In this document: one piece after another, positions 1 to 11,733 of the stretch
How positions within the stretch are numbered: position 1 is the first letter of the stretch
How the letters are laid out: every line of letters starts with the position of its first letter
NCBI GenBank assembly: GCA_032716605.1
Contig: CM064506.1
Coordinates: forward strand, 22,939,961 to 23,003,960
Direction: 5' to 3'
From: Paralithodes platypus
Taxonomy: Eukaryota > Arthropoda > Malacostraca > Decapoda > Lithodidae
Length of the DNA stretch: 64,000 nucleotides
Program-made: the position numbers and the translations under genes
Notes under the pieces: model-generated
What the model was told of the DNA's origin: nothing
Databases searched by the model: none
The model's input: the letters and a program-made list of their open reading frames with translations, nothing else

Positions 1-110
1 TAGAACAATGGAATAAGTGAGATAGTTGAAGCCTGTTAATTGCTGGAGGCCCTTTTGAAACTGAATATAATCGTCTAATAGTAGCCAGAATAATTATAAA
101 AGGACTTATC
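1..110 (-). repeat. TTAA-type MITE family 1, partial (cut by window edge)
   Basis: This stretch matches, in reverse, the middle of the short palindromic element seen complete at 61790-62006. The shared core reads as CTCCAGCAATTAACAGGC. It is non-coding. The copy is cut by the window start. Confidence 0.6.
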
Positions 111-124
111 GTTTTCTTTGGGCG

Positions 125-530
125 CCATTTTGGTACCTTAAAGGGAGATGGGTCGTTTTTCTAGACCCCCTTCTCCCTCATACTTAGCCATATTAGTTTT
201 CAGATTTTAAGATGTTTCCCACATTAGTTTGTCGATTTTAAGACCTTTCGTGCTATTTAGGTGTCAATTTTCTTCCTGGCGAACGATAGTGAGGCTGTAC
301 TTTTGAAAGAACCGGTCTTCGGCCAGGACATGGTTCTACCGAAAAATGTACACATTTATCATGCAAGGGGGTCTAGGGGGTGTTTTTTTGGTTTTTTTAA
401 GCTTGACGGAAGTCTACCGAGGAAACTCAAAAATATATTAATGAATAAATATATACACCAAAAAACAAGCACTATCCCCCTTAACGATGTATATTTTGGA
501 TATAAGGGGGAACTATATATATAGTTTCCA
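125..530 (+). repeat. Dispersed repeat R3
   Basis: A non-coding interspersed repeat containing diverged internal subrepeats around ATTTTAAGACCTTTCG and the phrase CTACCGAAAAATGTACA. Related copies lie at 1570-1750, 4925-5060, 60400-60680 (reverse) and 60840-61030. The short open frame at 261-524 lies wholly inside it and has no recognisable domain, so I do not call a gene. Confidence 0.6.
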
Positions 531-620
531 ACATCGCCTTATGCTAATTATGGATATGTACATTTGGGAGTGTGGAAATAAGCTAATGACACCAGGGGCA
601 AAATATGGCGGAGTTTGAGT

Positions 621-836
621 CGGTAAGATCCTGTGTAGCGGGGGGAACTATTTTTCATATGCCTATTTACTATAAAACATTGAACATTATCTTTAACCTA
701 ACCTAACCAAAACCTAACCTAACCTAATCTTGTATATTAGTGGATTATTTATGAATGTAATATGTACAAAATATATTGTAACCTTACCAAATTATTGAGA
801 TATAAGTACAGGTCTCCCCGCTACATAGGATTATAC
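621..836. repeat. Inverted-repeat element enclosing telomere-like repeats
   Basis: Two arms of about 23 bp, 621-643 and 814-836, are near-perfect inverted copies sharing TGTAGCGGGG or TATGTAGCGGGG. The loop holds a CCTAA-type repeat at 693-729. The size and arms suggest a small MITE, but no clear target-site duplication is visible. Confidence 0.45.
693..729. repeat. Interstitial telomere-like repeat (CCTAA)n
   Basis: About seven CCTAA units with one interruption. This is the complement of TTAGG, the usual arthropod telomere repeat. The tract is too short and internal to be a telomere end. Confidence 0.7.
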
Positions 837-945
837 CGATTAGACTATTCTATTCAGCTTAGGAAGGACCTCTAGCAATTAACAGGCTTCGAACTATCTC
901 ACTTAACGCTTCTTACTGCCATAGATCCTTCTTAACCCCTAAAGA
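836..945 (+). repeat. TTAA-type MITE family 1, fragment
   Basis: It contains the family core (CTAGCAATTAACAGGCTTCG) and a right part resembling CCATAGATCCTTCTTAA. The left end is degraded. It lies in the opposite orientation to the copy at 1-110. Confidence 0.55.
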
Positions 946-1569
946 GCAGCGCCCGGCTGTAGCCGGGCTCCAATTTGCAGCAAGTTACAAGCATTATTAA
1001 TGCTTTTAAAGGGTTAAAATCTAGTGCAAATGGCCGGGAGCGCAGCGGGCCACACGTCCGACTCCCAGGGCCTACCGCCGCCCACTGACTCACCCTCCCT
1101 GTGTTCTCGAGAGGCCGGCAGTGTAGCCAGTAGTGAGCGTAGCTGGAAAAAATATGCCGTTATACGCTAAACTCCCATGTTGGTGGTACCACTGCCTGAG
1201 AACGACGAGTGCTACATAGCTCGTTCTGGTCTCATTTTGAAGCTTTTAGCGCCTAGTTTTTTGCTGAATACATTTTTCTTTTCATGCAGATACTTTATTT
1301 ATCATTCAGGAGGGCCTGAATATGCCCAAAATAGCCCAAAACCCCCCGCTCGTGAGGTGTTAAACTGCACAAAATACACAGGAATATACCGTTTGGTCGA
1401 TCTTTATTACTATAGGATCTCCAAATGTTGCTAACGTTTTCATTGCAGTAGGAAATGAGAGAAAACGTACCAGTTGAGCATAAACTAAATCATATATAAC
1501 TAAAGTCTAATGTTTCGAAACTCAGTGAATCAGTGTGTGAACCCCATCCTTGTGTAACACATAGGCTAT
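946..1569. other. No gene recognised
   Basis: Mixed-composition DNA with a GC-richer part at 950-1140. The open frame at 1177-1434 has no recognisable domain and no splice context I could support. Confidence 0.4.
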
Positions 1570-1570
1570 T

Positions 1571-1750
1571 ACTGCTTAAGGGGGGAGGATGGGCCTGTTT
1601 TCTGGTCCCCCTTCTCCCTCATTTGTAGCCCTATTGGTTTTTAGATTTTAAGACGTTCGGCCCATTAGTTTGGTGATTTTGAGACCTTTCGCACCATTTC
1701 TTTGTCAATATTAAGACTTTTTGTGTCATTTACTATGAGTTTCAGAGGCC
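1571..1750 (+). repeat. Dispersed repeat R3, fragment
   Basis: It shares the GACCCCCTTCTCCCTCAT-type opening and two ATTTTGAGACCTTTCG-type subrepeats with the copy at 125-530. It is non-coding. Confidence 0.55.
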
Positions 1751-2109
1751 ATGTTACATCGTTTTTCGAGAATAACTTAATAACAAACGGTTGGATCAGT
1801 ATGATATTTTGACGCAGCCTTTTTCACACCGTGCCCTAATTTTCGTCAATATAGTGCATTACCAAGTGTAGAAATAAGCCACTTGTCCCTGTGTCATGAG
1901 GTTAAAGTCACACATTAATGACTAAGAAACGGACAAGCTACCGTGGCTTACCTGTGAGAACCACCAAACCATTATTGCTCCTCCATCAAACACGGTAGTT
2001 ATAAGCTACCACCCAACCCTATTATCGCCCTTAAATTCAAGTTATCTGTCAATATTAAGCATAAATATACAAAAAGTATGATTCTTTTGTATATTTCATC
2101 CGCAAACAG

Positions 2110-4480
2110 CAGTATAGGCAGCTTCCACTAATTTCCCTCCCTTTTCAGCGATACACCAACATCCACTGCTCTTCCTAATATTTCTTTCATGACTCCATCC
2201 ATATATACAGTTAACAACCAGAGGGACATCACACATCCCTGTTTCAACCCAACATTCAGGTCAAAGAACTCGCTCTGCTCATTCTCCACACGTACTGCCG
2301 CCTTTGCACCCTCATACATGCTCTTCACTGCTTTCAGCAACTTGCCATCTACTCCGTATATTCTAAGTACTTTCCACATACCTTCTCTATCCACTCTGGC
2401 ATAGGCCTTCTCCAAGTCCATAAAGGCAACATACACCTTTTGTTGCTTCTCCAGATATTTCTCCACAACACAATTCAGGGTAAAAATCTGATCTACACAT
2501 CCTCTTCCCTTCCTAAAACCTCCCTGCTCGTCGCCTATCCATTTCTCCGTTCTCACTCTCAATATCTCAATCACTACCCTACTGTACACCTTCCCTACTA
2601 TGCTTAGAAGACATTCCTCGGTGGTTACCACACACTCCCCTTTCCCCTTTGCCCTTATATAGTGAGACTATTATGCCAGTCTTCCAGTCATTGGGTGCAC
2701 TCCCCTTCTCCCATGCTAGTTTGCACATTAATTTTGTCCATACCCATTCGATCACTATCTCACCACCATACCTCAACATTTCCCCACACACTCCATCTGT
2801 TCCTGGTGCTTTCCCCAACTTCACTCTTTTCATGGCTTCCCACACTTCTGACCTCCTGATCCCCACCTCCTCCTCCACTACTTCTCTTCTTCTCCCTCCC
2901 ATACCATATCCAACTATGTTTGCTGGCTCTTCATTCCTTTCATTTAGCAACTTGTTGAAGTACTCCCTCCATCTTTTGACTCTCTCTTGCTTCTCGGCTA
3001 GCATTCTCCCATTCTTATCTTTCACCCCCTTACTGTTTCCCTTGCTACCTTCCCTAACTTTCTTGACTTATTTCCAGAACAGTTTCTTACACTCCCTCCA
3101 TTTTACACTCAGATTTCCTCCAAATTCCTCATCTACTCTTCTCTTACTTTCCTTCACTACTCTCTTCACCAGTCTCTTTCTCTCCACGCACCTCGCTCGT
3201 TTCTGCCTCTCCAAATCTTCATTCCCTCTACTACTGAACCACTCTCTATATGCTTTCTTCTTGTCTTCCACAGCTATTTTTACCTCTTCTGTCCACCATG
3301 CTGTACCTTTCACTACCCTCCCTCTTCTCCTCACTCCACACACCTCCTCCCATGCTGCACAGATCTCTTCCTTAAACACCTTGCTCATCTCCTACACTTC
3401 CTCCATATCATCCAGGTCAAACCCACCTAGTCGTCTTTCTACTGCTCTCCTGTACTCTTCCCTGATTTCCTCCTCCTGTAGCCTCTCCACCCTCCTCACC
3501 ATCCCACCTTCCCCTCGCCTCCCTCCAGCTCTCCTCACCCACTTCTTTTGTATCCTAATTTTAGCTACTACTACATAATGATCAGACAGACCGCCTCCAA
3601 TATACCTATACACCATAGCATCCAGCACAGATTTCTTCATTCGTTCATCCACATATATATAATCAATCCGTGACTTTCGTTCCACCACTGTCTTATCCTT
3701 CATCATCCACACCACTTTCCATGTGTACCTGTGTATCATTCTGTGTCGGAAGAAGGTGTTGGCTATCCACAGCCTCCTCTCCACACATACGTCCACAAGT
3801 GCACTACCATTTCCATTCACCTCTGACGGTATCCCCCACCCTCCCACCACTCCAACTTTCCTATCCCCCACCTTACCATTCATATCCCCAATCAGAAATA
3901 TTCTTTCGTTCTTGTCAAACTTATCCAGGCACGCCTCCACATTCACCCAGAACCCCTCTTTCTCTCTTACAAGTTTATCCTCTGTCGGAGCTTACATACA
4001 CACAATCACCCACGTTTGTATTCCTACTTTCATTCTCACCCACACAATCCTTGAACCCACAGACCCATATTATCTTACACGCTCCTTCCATTTGTTACTT
4101 ACAAAAAACGCGCACCTTCTCTCGCTGCTCCCTCACTAACTCCAGCACACACACCCATTCCACACTCCCACTCTCTCACATGTGTACCCCTCCATTTGGT
4201 CTCCGTCATTCCACATATATGCAGCCTGGCAGTCACTAACACTTCTAGGACCTCTCTCTCTTTTGTGCCATCATTCATGCCACTCACGTTCCATGTAGCT
4301 ATCCTAAGATTGTCCGTAAGATTGTCCATAGTCGGTCGGGGTTCGTCAACACAGGGTCCGTCCGCATCCGAGGCTGATCATTAGTTTTTCGCTGCTTCAT
4401 TATTTTTCACAGGTGGGGGTCGCAAGCCCACCGACCCAACCTCTTTAGTCGCCTCTTACGACACGACACGCAGAAGGCAC
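2110..4480 (-). pseudogene. RTE-type LINE, 5' part only, frame-broken
   Basis: Read on the minus strand, this is a non-LTR retrotransposon. The 5' leader (about 4480-4330) is followed by an apurinic endonuclease domain beginning RIATWNVSGMND and TETKWRG, then a later endonuclease part with LIGDMNGKVGDR, a charged linker, and the first half of a reverse transcriptase (KAPGTDGV, GGFRKGRGCVDQ, FMDLEKAYARVD). At least five open segments in different frames (4329-4099, 3946-3392, 3388-3068, 3025-2579, 2631-2128) are needed to follow it, so this copy is dead. It stops before the expected Y/F-A-D-D active-site motif at about 2128. Having an intact 5' end and no 3' end is the reverse of normal LINE truncation, so a later deletion or rearrangement is likely. 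The RTE assignment rests on the residue pattern. The serine- and proline-rich open frames on the opposite strand are shadows. Confidence 0.85.
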
Positions 4481-5450
4481 GTATAGGTATGTGAGTATAG
4501 GTACTGTACCTTATATTGCTTTTACTATAATGAAAGTAGATAATTATAAACTAGAAAATGTTTGGGAGTAAGTAAGTAGGTAGGATGAGGATTGGTTATT
4601 AAAGTCTTATAGAAGGTAAGTCGTTATATCTCTTCAGGTTCAGGTTTTGTAGGGTTGGAAGGGGTCTAGTACAGCACAAGTGTGGGTGGTACTGTACTGT
4701 ATTGGTTAGGGGTGGGTTTTCTGTGTGTTGGAGTTGTTTTGTCGTTGATGTTATTAGATATCTGAGGTTTTATTTGTGGCTCTTATGTATATTCCTAGAG
4801 CTGAGGCAATTGCAAGTTTGTCTTGTTGGTCGATATCTCCTCCTCCTAGGATATGTTGTAGATTGAAGGTCCTCTGTGTTGTGCTACGGTTCTTCTCAGG
4901 TGGGTGCGAGCGCTGTAGTGTCTATGGCAGTGGAGTAGATAGTGTTCCATTAGTTTTCAGATGCTATGACATTCGGCCCATTAGTTTGTCGATTTTAAGA
5001 CCTTTCACCTCATTTTCTGTCAATATTAAAATAAATCTTGCCATTTAGGTGTCTATTGTTTTCCTAGCGAGTGAGAGTGAGTCTGTAATTTTGGGGTGAG
5101 GCAGTAGGAACAGTTCTCGTCTTCTTCTAGTCTCATTCTGTGCATGTGCTCCGCTAGTCACGATTAACCCCTTCTTATTATGGGGGTGCAGCCTCAGCCA
5201 TCAGCTGGTGCCGGGTGGTCGTCAAACCTCCCGCCCGCCATACCACAGCTGAGCGCGGCAGCATGGCAGATGTACGATGCGTCCAGCTTTCAAGTGACGG
5301 TTATTTACACCACCCGAGCATCATGTGTGCCTTCATAGTTCATATATTACCAACATTTATCACATAATATCATTGTAAGTGAAGTTACAGTGTGATAAGT
5401 GCATAGATTCATGATTTTTAAGTGCCGACGAGTAGCAAGCCCCGCGCGCG
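4481..5450. other. No gene recognised; R3 fragment at 4925-5060
   Basis: AT-rich intergenic DNA. A piece of repeat R3 with GTCGATTTTAAGACCTTTC is visible near 4925-5060. From about 5160 the sequence becomes GC-richer and leads into the motif cluster at 5456. Confidence 0.45.
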
Positions 5451-5455
5451 TCCTG

Positions 5456-5484
5456 GTTACCATGGCGACAGGCGGCCATCTTGG
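5456..5484 (+). promoter_or_regulatory. RFX X-box-like site followed by YY1-like site
   Basis: GTTACCATGGCGAC (5456-5469) fits the X-box consensus RYYNYYATRRNRAC at every position. One base later, GGCGGCCATCTTGG (5471-5484) is the reverse complement of a YY1-like CCAAGATGGCCGCC. The surrounding 60 bp is GC-rich in an AT-rich region. RFX factors bind X-boxes in promoters of ciliary and other genes. No coding exon is recognised nearby, so a promoter role is inference. Confidence 0.4.
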
Positions 5485-6067
5485 TCCTGGACTCAAGCAC
5501 GTACACACAGGGCCAGCTGACCGACAGCCGATTCCCCCATACACTTTCCCTTTCATTCAATGCCTCTCTCAAATACAGTTTATTGATTATATACTTTACC
5601 ATGTGTTTTATAGTTAGAATATGAGTTTTACACATTGTTTAAGGCACTTTTGACTTATGATATGGGTTTTGACATAGTATTTTTAGAGGGGAGACAGGGG
5701 AGGTGGTGGTGAAGGCAGGCATAGGGGTAGTGGGGCAGGACCAGTGTACCACATACGCCTCGCTTGTTGTGTACGTAGCAAAATGAAACCCTCTCTCGTC
5801 TCTCGTCTCTTCTTACCCATACGATGACCTGGCGGAATTTTGAGGAATGCCATGGGGTCTGGGTTAACCTCGTCCTCCTCTTCCCCACTTGGTGGGGAGT
5901 CAACTATATCATGGGGAGCAGTAGGAGAGCAATACACATCACGAGGCGACAAGGTAGGTTCGACACTCATCTCATGAACTACACAGAACAACTGGCGAGT
6001 CTGGCGGCCCAGTCCTCCACTTCCTCCCTCCTCCCGCGCTCTCTCTCCCCACTCCCCACCGCGGCTG

Positions 6068-6355
6068 GACTTGGGTATTGCCAAGTTATGCCACTGTTGG
6101 GCAACATCATACGGTATATCCCATATAAATTTGAACCCTCTAGCTACCATAGGACAAGAATAAATAAGCTCGAATGTGGCGGTGAGATAAGTGGGTAAAC
6201 TGGCTTTTCCCATCCGCCTGTACCAACCCGCGTGGATGGACTAGGGGGTTGCCGAATACCGCTACTGTTCGACCACATGATAAGGTATTATCCCATACCA
6301 TCCTCAAGCCTCTAGCTATCATAGGAAAAGAGTAAATAAGGTCGAAATTGCGGAT
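6068..6355 (+). repeat. Diverged tandem duplication, about 115-bp unit
   Basis: The segments 6068-6180 and 6243-6355 align along their length, sharing CCTCTAGCTACCATAGGA or CCTCTAGCTATCATAGGA followed by an AGAATAAATAAGCTCGAA-like stretch. The open frames here on both strands are not supported by any domain. Confidence 0.5.
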
Positions 6356-6924
6356 GCAGGTGCTGCGGCGCTGGGGTTTAGCGTTACATATATTGCAGAC
6401 GCAACACGTGCGTCGCTGGGGTCCAGTGGGTTAAATTTCCTCCCTAGCTTATAAGCTTATAAGCTTATGGGTTAACGAATTGTATATTTTCATGTACCGT
6501 ACTGTATTGCGATTCTATTTTGCTATTTTTTGTGTTGAGACTTTAGTGAACGTTTTGTTTGCTGTGTTTAGCATGCATATCAGTTAAGTTGTTGAGTTTC
6601 ATATAATTTATAGTCAAGAGCATATGCCTAATCCTAGACTAAACAACTTACCAGTATAATTTACGAGTAACTACAGCCACAACACTAAGATTTACCTTTC
6701 TCCTACTTTCTGCACTGTATTTAATTTGTCATTATCCGTTTTATTCACACAGTACCAGAAGACAAAATTAAGTGAAGGGCTGAGGAGAGCAATGCCTTCA
6801 GATTTATCACGGCATATCAAGAGTTTGGACACCTAAAAGCTGACGTCAATCCTTTGCAGTCGAACACAAGGTGACGGTTGTAGGCTGAGCTATTACGGTT
6901 GCATGGGCTTTGTTTGACAAACTA

Positions 6925-7713
6925 TTAACCCTTTCAAGATACAAGGATGCATTCTTCCTTTTATTATGGCTATCAACCCTTTTGCGCCCTTTCTGGGATA
7001 CTTAAAAGCTTTACAGACGATCGGGGTATTTAGAAACCTTTTGTTTAGTTGTTGTTGTTCCCCAAGCTGCCTGGCCGAACAGCCCCAAGGCCCCGAGCAA
7101 GGCCAAGGCCAAGGCCATAACCGTGCACCCCCACAGAACCCTCCCTGCCGACCACAATAAAGCCTGGGTGACCGAAGCCACTCCATGGCGGGGAGCTGAG
7201 GAGGGTGCGGAAATGCTCGGGAAACCAAAGTCCCACCCAGGGCCCTGTGCCCCTTAGCAATTATGAAGAGAAAGTTGAGGGGCAAAGGAGAGATTTGACA
7301 CTTTGGCTTCCAATCTTGGTAGATTGGGAGGTCAATCCACGGAAGAGACGCCGTCACTTGAGATCTAGAAAATATATAAGTAAAAGGAACAGTCAGAGTA
7401 AGCTATGGGTGTGGCAGAGATCGCTCAGTTCTAACTCTGATAGACCAGCCCATCACCACATGACTAGAACCCAATCCTCTCAGCATCAGCTAGGAAAGGC
7501 CCTAGAAAGCCGCCTTTGGCGGGGGAATAGCTCCCCTATTGCAACCCCTTTCGGGGTTGGGGACCCGCAATTAGTTTTTGTTTAGTTACTTCAACCTCTG
7601 CAGTTGGCTGCACGAGCTGTTGACAGAAAACTAATTTTGGAGAGGTAATTACGAGATAAAGCAAATTATATTTCTGAATACTAAATGGCAACCCCGGTGA
7701 GTGAGAAGGTTAA
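6925..7713. mobile_element. TTAA-flanked MITE family 2, split by a SINE
   Basis: The element starts with TTAACCCTTTC (TTAA at 6925-6928) and ends with GAGAAGGTTAA (TTAA at 7710-7713). TTAA target duplication is typical of piggyBac-superfamily elements. The core CTTCAACCTCTGCAGTTG and CTAATTTTGGAGAG recur at 36478-36701 and 54672-54903. A SINE occupies 7051-7575 inside it. Non-coding. Confidence 0.65.
7051..7575 (-). mobile_element. SINE-like non-autonomous retroelement (long form)
   Basis: Read on the minus strand it ends in GGCAGCTTGGGGAACAAC with a short (AAC)n tail. Exact 12-bp target-site duplications TTTTGTTTAGTT flank it (7039-7050 and 7576-7587). Shorter copies lie at 23906-24322, 39139-39525 and 40618-41022. 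The last ~45 bases and AAC tail match the 3' end of the LINE at 24531-27387, so the element probably borrows that LINE's enzymes. The open frames inside it are accidental. Confidence 0.8.
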
Positions 7714-9165
7714 GAGACAATTTTATTCAGTTTTGGAAGGAATTGTGGGAGTTAATTGAGATCAATTAGGCTATACCCATTTCATTCCTAGAGGACCTTC
7801 CAAACCATAGTAAAATTGTCTATGTTAGCCTGAATTAAGTGAAGAAAGCATCCTCCAAGAATGAAAAGGTTAAATAACTTATATTTAGTGTATGTATGGC
7901 CATTTCTCTTCATTTATTTGTCGATCACCGTCTAGCAATGTGGTACAGTACAGTAACAGGATATTTGATATACCGGTAATATATGCGTACCCGTGAAATG
8001 CCCTAGCTTCGGTCGGGGGCTATACTTCGGACACTTCTGGATAACAGTATGTTAGCTACAGTTATGGAAAAATTACTGCATTATGGAAGAGCACCGCAGA
8101 CATACTGTACTTGTTTTTCCATAACATCATGTATTTATCCCAAAACTGTAGTTCATTGTATATGTTTTCTAGAGTGTCCGAAGTTACCTCCCCGTCCGAA
8201 GTTCAAAGTCATGTTACTGGTACTTATAGTTTTTAAAGTTATTTGAAAATATTATTCTACATTTTACTTCACTTTTGATTACAACTTCTGATAGTTTCAG
8301 ATTAGTTATGTAGAGCAGATTAACCAGACCACTGAGCTCCATACGGAACTCTCATAGGTCTGGCTGATAGTTTCAGAGAGCTGCTATTAACTCTTATCCA
8401 AATATCACAAGATAGCTGCCGGTATCCGATTAGTTAATGCTATAGACCTATAGAGTTGATAAAAGTGAGTGATTCGCGAGCCATTAAGTCCGATTCAGAC
8501 CACATTCTAGTAAATCTTCTAAATGTTAGACTATTGTTTATTCATATTGTATTTATTTGTGCAAGATGAGATTAAAATTCATATTCTCATTCATTATTGT
8601 AACCTTATGATACAGCCATAGATCTAATCTTTGAACAAATGTTTGAAATATTGCTATAGCGGGTAACTGTAATTTGTTTTTATCCTTAACTTTGCGACTG
8701 CTTACTTCCCTATACAGTACAGTACCTTCTTTTATTTTATCTTTTATTGTGAATGAACATATTAAAATGCTTAGATCATATTACATATGCTTGTAAAAGT
8801 TCTGTATGCCAGGTGATAAATATTAAACTCAAATACAATCTATTAACAGCACCTACATATTTGGACATCAGATTTTAATGAGCTGATTTTCTCCCACGCT
8901 TTTCTCTCTCTCCCCGTACTCCTACCCCTATCTCTCCCTCACAGCAAATTGTTAAATTGTTTCAGTTCTCAAATTTCCTTTGTTGTGTGTTGTATGAGGC
9001 GAAGTTATATTATGATTACAAACCTGGAAACCTTCTATTGAATAATATCTTCTGAATGAACATCACAGAGGTTAGAATTAAGTAATATTAGTCAGAATAA
9101 TGCATATTATGTAATTGCGTAATTCAGACTATTTTATCTTTTGTAAGTTTGCATTTTGTTATAGG
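7714..9165. other. No gene; fragment of a tRNA-type SINE at 8305-8370
   Basis: AT-rich DNA without supported exons. Near 8305-8370 the phrase TTAACCAGACCACTGAGC matches repeats at 29745-29900 and 46150-46200. Confidence 0.45.
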
Positions 9166-9169
9166 CTAT

Positions 9170-9300
9170 GTTTTTAGTCATTATTTTATTAAGAGTTGTT
9201 TCCACATAGCGATTTTGATTAGTTCTTTTGCATTTATCGTGTATCGTCCCAGTTTTAGTTTGTTTATTTTGCAAGTTTTACATTATAATATGTCTTCCGG
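9170..9300 (+). repeat. Dispersed repeat R1, fragment
   Basis: It contains GTTTCCACATAGCGATTTTG and GCAAGTTTTACATTATAAT, the shared end of repeat R1. Other copies lie at 29925-30095, 35325-35560, 35820-36065, 39720-39975, 40180-40435 and 55365-55850. Confidence 0.65.
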
Positions 9301-9480
9301 TTAATAGGTCTGTTCTGAACTGAGCTGATGAACAATATAATGTGAATGGAAATAGACTAGGTTTGAGTATATATATGGGATGTACTTCATCATTCATTAA
9401 GATCACAGAGAGGAACAGAACTTATGTGGGCAACTGTACATCACTATAATTATGAGCAAGTAAATTTGTTTCCCAAGCAA

Positions 9481-10445
9481 ACTAGTTGCACATACTGTAT
9501 ATTAACATACTAGTTGCACATACTGTATATTAACATACTAGTTGCACATACTCTATATTAACATACTAGTTGCACATACTGTATATTAACATACTAGTTG
9601 CACATACTGTATATTAACATACTAGTTGCACATACTGTATATTAACATACTAGTTGCACATACTCTATATTAACATACTAGTTGCACATACTGTATATTA
9701 ACATACTAGTTGCACATACTGTATATTAACATACTAGTTGCACATACTCTATATTAACATTCTAGTTGCACATACTGTATATTAACATACTAGTTGCACA
9801 TACTGTATATTAACATACTAGTTGCACATACTGTATATTAACATACTAGTTGCACATACTGTATATTAACATACTAGTTGCACATACTGTATATTAACAT
9901 ACTAGTTGCACATACTGTATATTAACATACTAGTTGCACATACTGTATATTAACATACTAGTTGCACATACTGTATATTAACATACTAGTTGCACATACT
10001 GTATATTAACATACTAGTTGCACATACTGTATATTAACATACTAGTTGCACATACTGTATATTAACATACTAGTTGCACATACTCTATATTAACATACTA
10101 GTTGCACATACTGTATATTAACATACTAGTTGCACATACTGTATATTAACATACTAGTTGCACATACTGTATATTAACATACTAGTTGCACATACTGTAT
10201 ATTAACATACTAGTTGCACATACTTTATATTAACATACTAGTTGCACATACTGTATATTAACATACTAGTTGCACATACTGTATATTAACATACTAGTTG
10301 CACATACTCTATATTAACATACTAGTTGCACATACTCTATATTAACATACTAGTTGCACATACTCTATATAAACATACTAGTTGCACATACTGTATATTA
10401 ACAAACAAGTTGCACATACTGTATATTAACATACTAGTTGCACAT
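9481..10445. repeat. 28-bp minisatellite, left block (about 34 copies)
   Basis: Tandem units of 28 bp built from CATACTGTATATTAAC plus ATACTAGTTGCA. Units differ mainly by CTGTA versus CTCTA. The block stops abruptly at a LINE and resumes at 16287, so it was one array before that insertion. It is flanked by pieces of repeat R1 (TTTGTTTCCCAAGCAAACTAG on the left, TTCAAGGAATTAGTC on the right), so it probably grew from an internal segment of that repeat. Confidence 0.9.
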
Positions 10446-11405
10446 CAGTTTTGGCCCCAATTCTGTTCCTCATTCATATCAATGATCTCATATCTACCAC
10501 TCATAATCCAATACATTCCTACGCAGATGACTCAACACTCCACAGTTCCTTCACATTTACCAATTCTTTCACCCAACCCGATCTTACAAATTCAAAAATA
10601 AACACTGCAATTTCTCTGAACCAGGACCTTTCTAGAAATAATGGATGGGGACAAAAGAATCTAGTTTCCTTTAATGCACAGAAAACCAAGTACATTCAAT
10701 TTTCTAACCGACAGAATCTCACCGACTCCCTTATATTTTTTAATGATGTAAATATTCCCACTTCCCCTAGTATTGACATTCTCGGTGTAACATTAACTAC
10801 TAACTTGAGCTGGACACACTATGTTAGAAGCATTGCTAAGAATGCCTCTAAAAAACTGGGACTCCTGTACAGAGTTAGAGAATTCTTCACTGACGAGCAG
10901 TTAGCCGTAATATATAAAAGTCATGTGCGTTCTCAGATGGATTACTGTTCACCTCTGTGGGGTGGAAGTGGAGTGGTTGCATTGAGGCAGTTGGACAAAA
11001 TTCAAAATAAAGCTATTAGATTAATCAATAACCCTGCAATCACACAGAACCTTCCTACATTATCCATACGAAGAAACGTTGCATCCCTTGCATTATTCTA
11101 CAGATATTTTCACAGCAATTGTTCCTAGGAACTTGCTTCAATTGTGCCGCCTCTCCACATCTTTCCCCGTAGAACTAGGGCCCATGACTTTACACTTTCT
11201 CCTCCACAATGCAGAACTTCTGCATATCAGAATTCATTTATCCCCAGAGCTACTACTCTTTGCAATTCACTTCCCTCGAATTGCTTTCCACAAACTTACA
11301 ATCTACAAATGTTTAAATCCAGTTGTTACAAACATTTTATGAATGGAGGATGCCTTTAGGCACATGGACCTTTTTGTTTTATCTGTGTTTTTCCTTCCTC
11401 CGTTC
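10446..11405 (+). pseudogene. LINE family B, 5'-truncated, interrupted by a transposon
   Basis: This is the C-terminal part of a non-LTR reverse transcriptase: the active-site motif SYADDSTLH, then NILGVTL-like thumb sequence and the C-terminal QMDYCSPLWGGSG. It begins just after the GVPQGSVLAP-type motif, compared with the longer copy at 42112-45175, so it is 5'-truncated. One open frame runs 10451-11128, after which a frame change occurs. The 3' untranslated end is cut at 11405 by the element at 11406-16260 and continues at 16261-16286 with TTCATTGTCTCTT and poly(A). Confidence 0.85.
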
Positions 11406-11733
11406 TAGTCCATGAGCCAAGACCCGAATTTTGGGATATCGGTACCACCCGGGGTGACTAATTCTCTTAGGTGTTTTTAGCTTGCTACATGTCTCTAGTT
11501 TATGTTTTGATATGATAGCCCTTGCACATTGGTAGCTCAATGGTCGTTATCACTTCTTGAATAGACATACCCTACCGAAAATTCCGAAATTTTTTAAAAT
11601 GTCAAATTTGGGGACAGGAATGCCTAAATGTCAACAAAATGCATATAGTAATTGTCACATTTAATACAAGTCCTGTAAATACACACTAAGCATGCCATGG
11701 GCTTGTACATACTATTATGGCAAATTACTACTC

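Noticed and set aside
2649..3578. 309-codon Ser/Pro/Leu-rich + strand open frame
   Set aside because: It is the antisense shadow of the RTE LINE coding strand.
5683..6213. 176-codon minus-strand open frame
   Set aside because: It spans a diverged duplication, has no domain, and overlaps a + strand frame of similar length.
9481..10445. CRISPR-like array of regular repeats
   Set aside because: Units are contiguous with no unique spacers, and the DNA is animal; this is a minisatellite.
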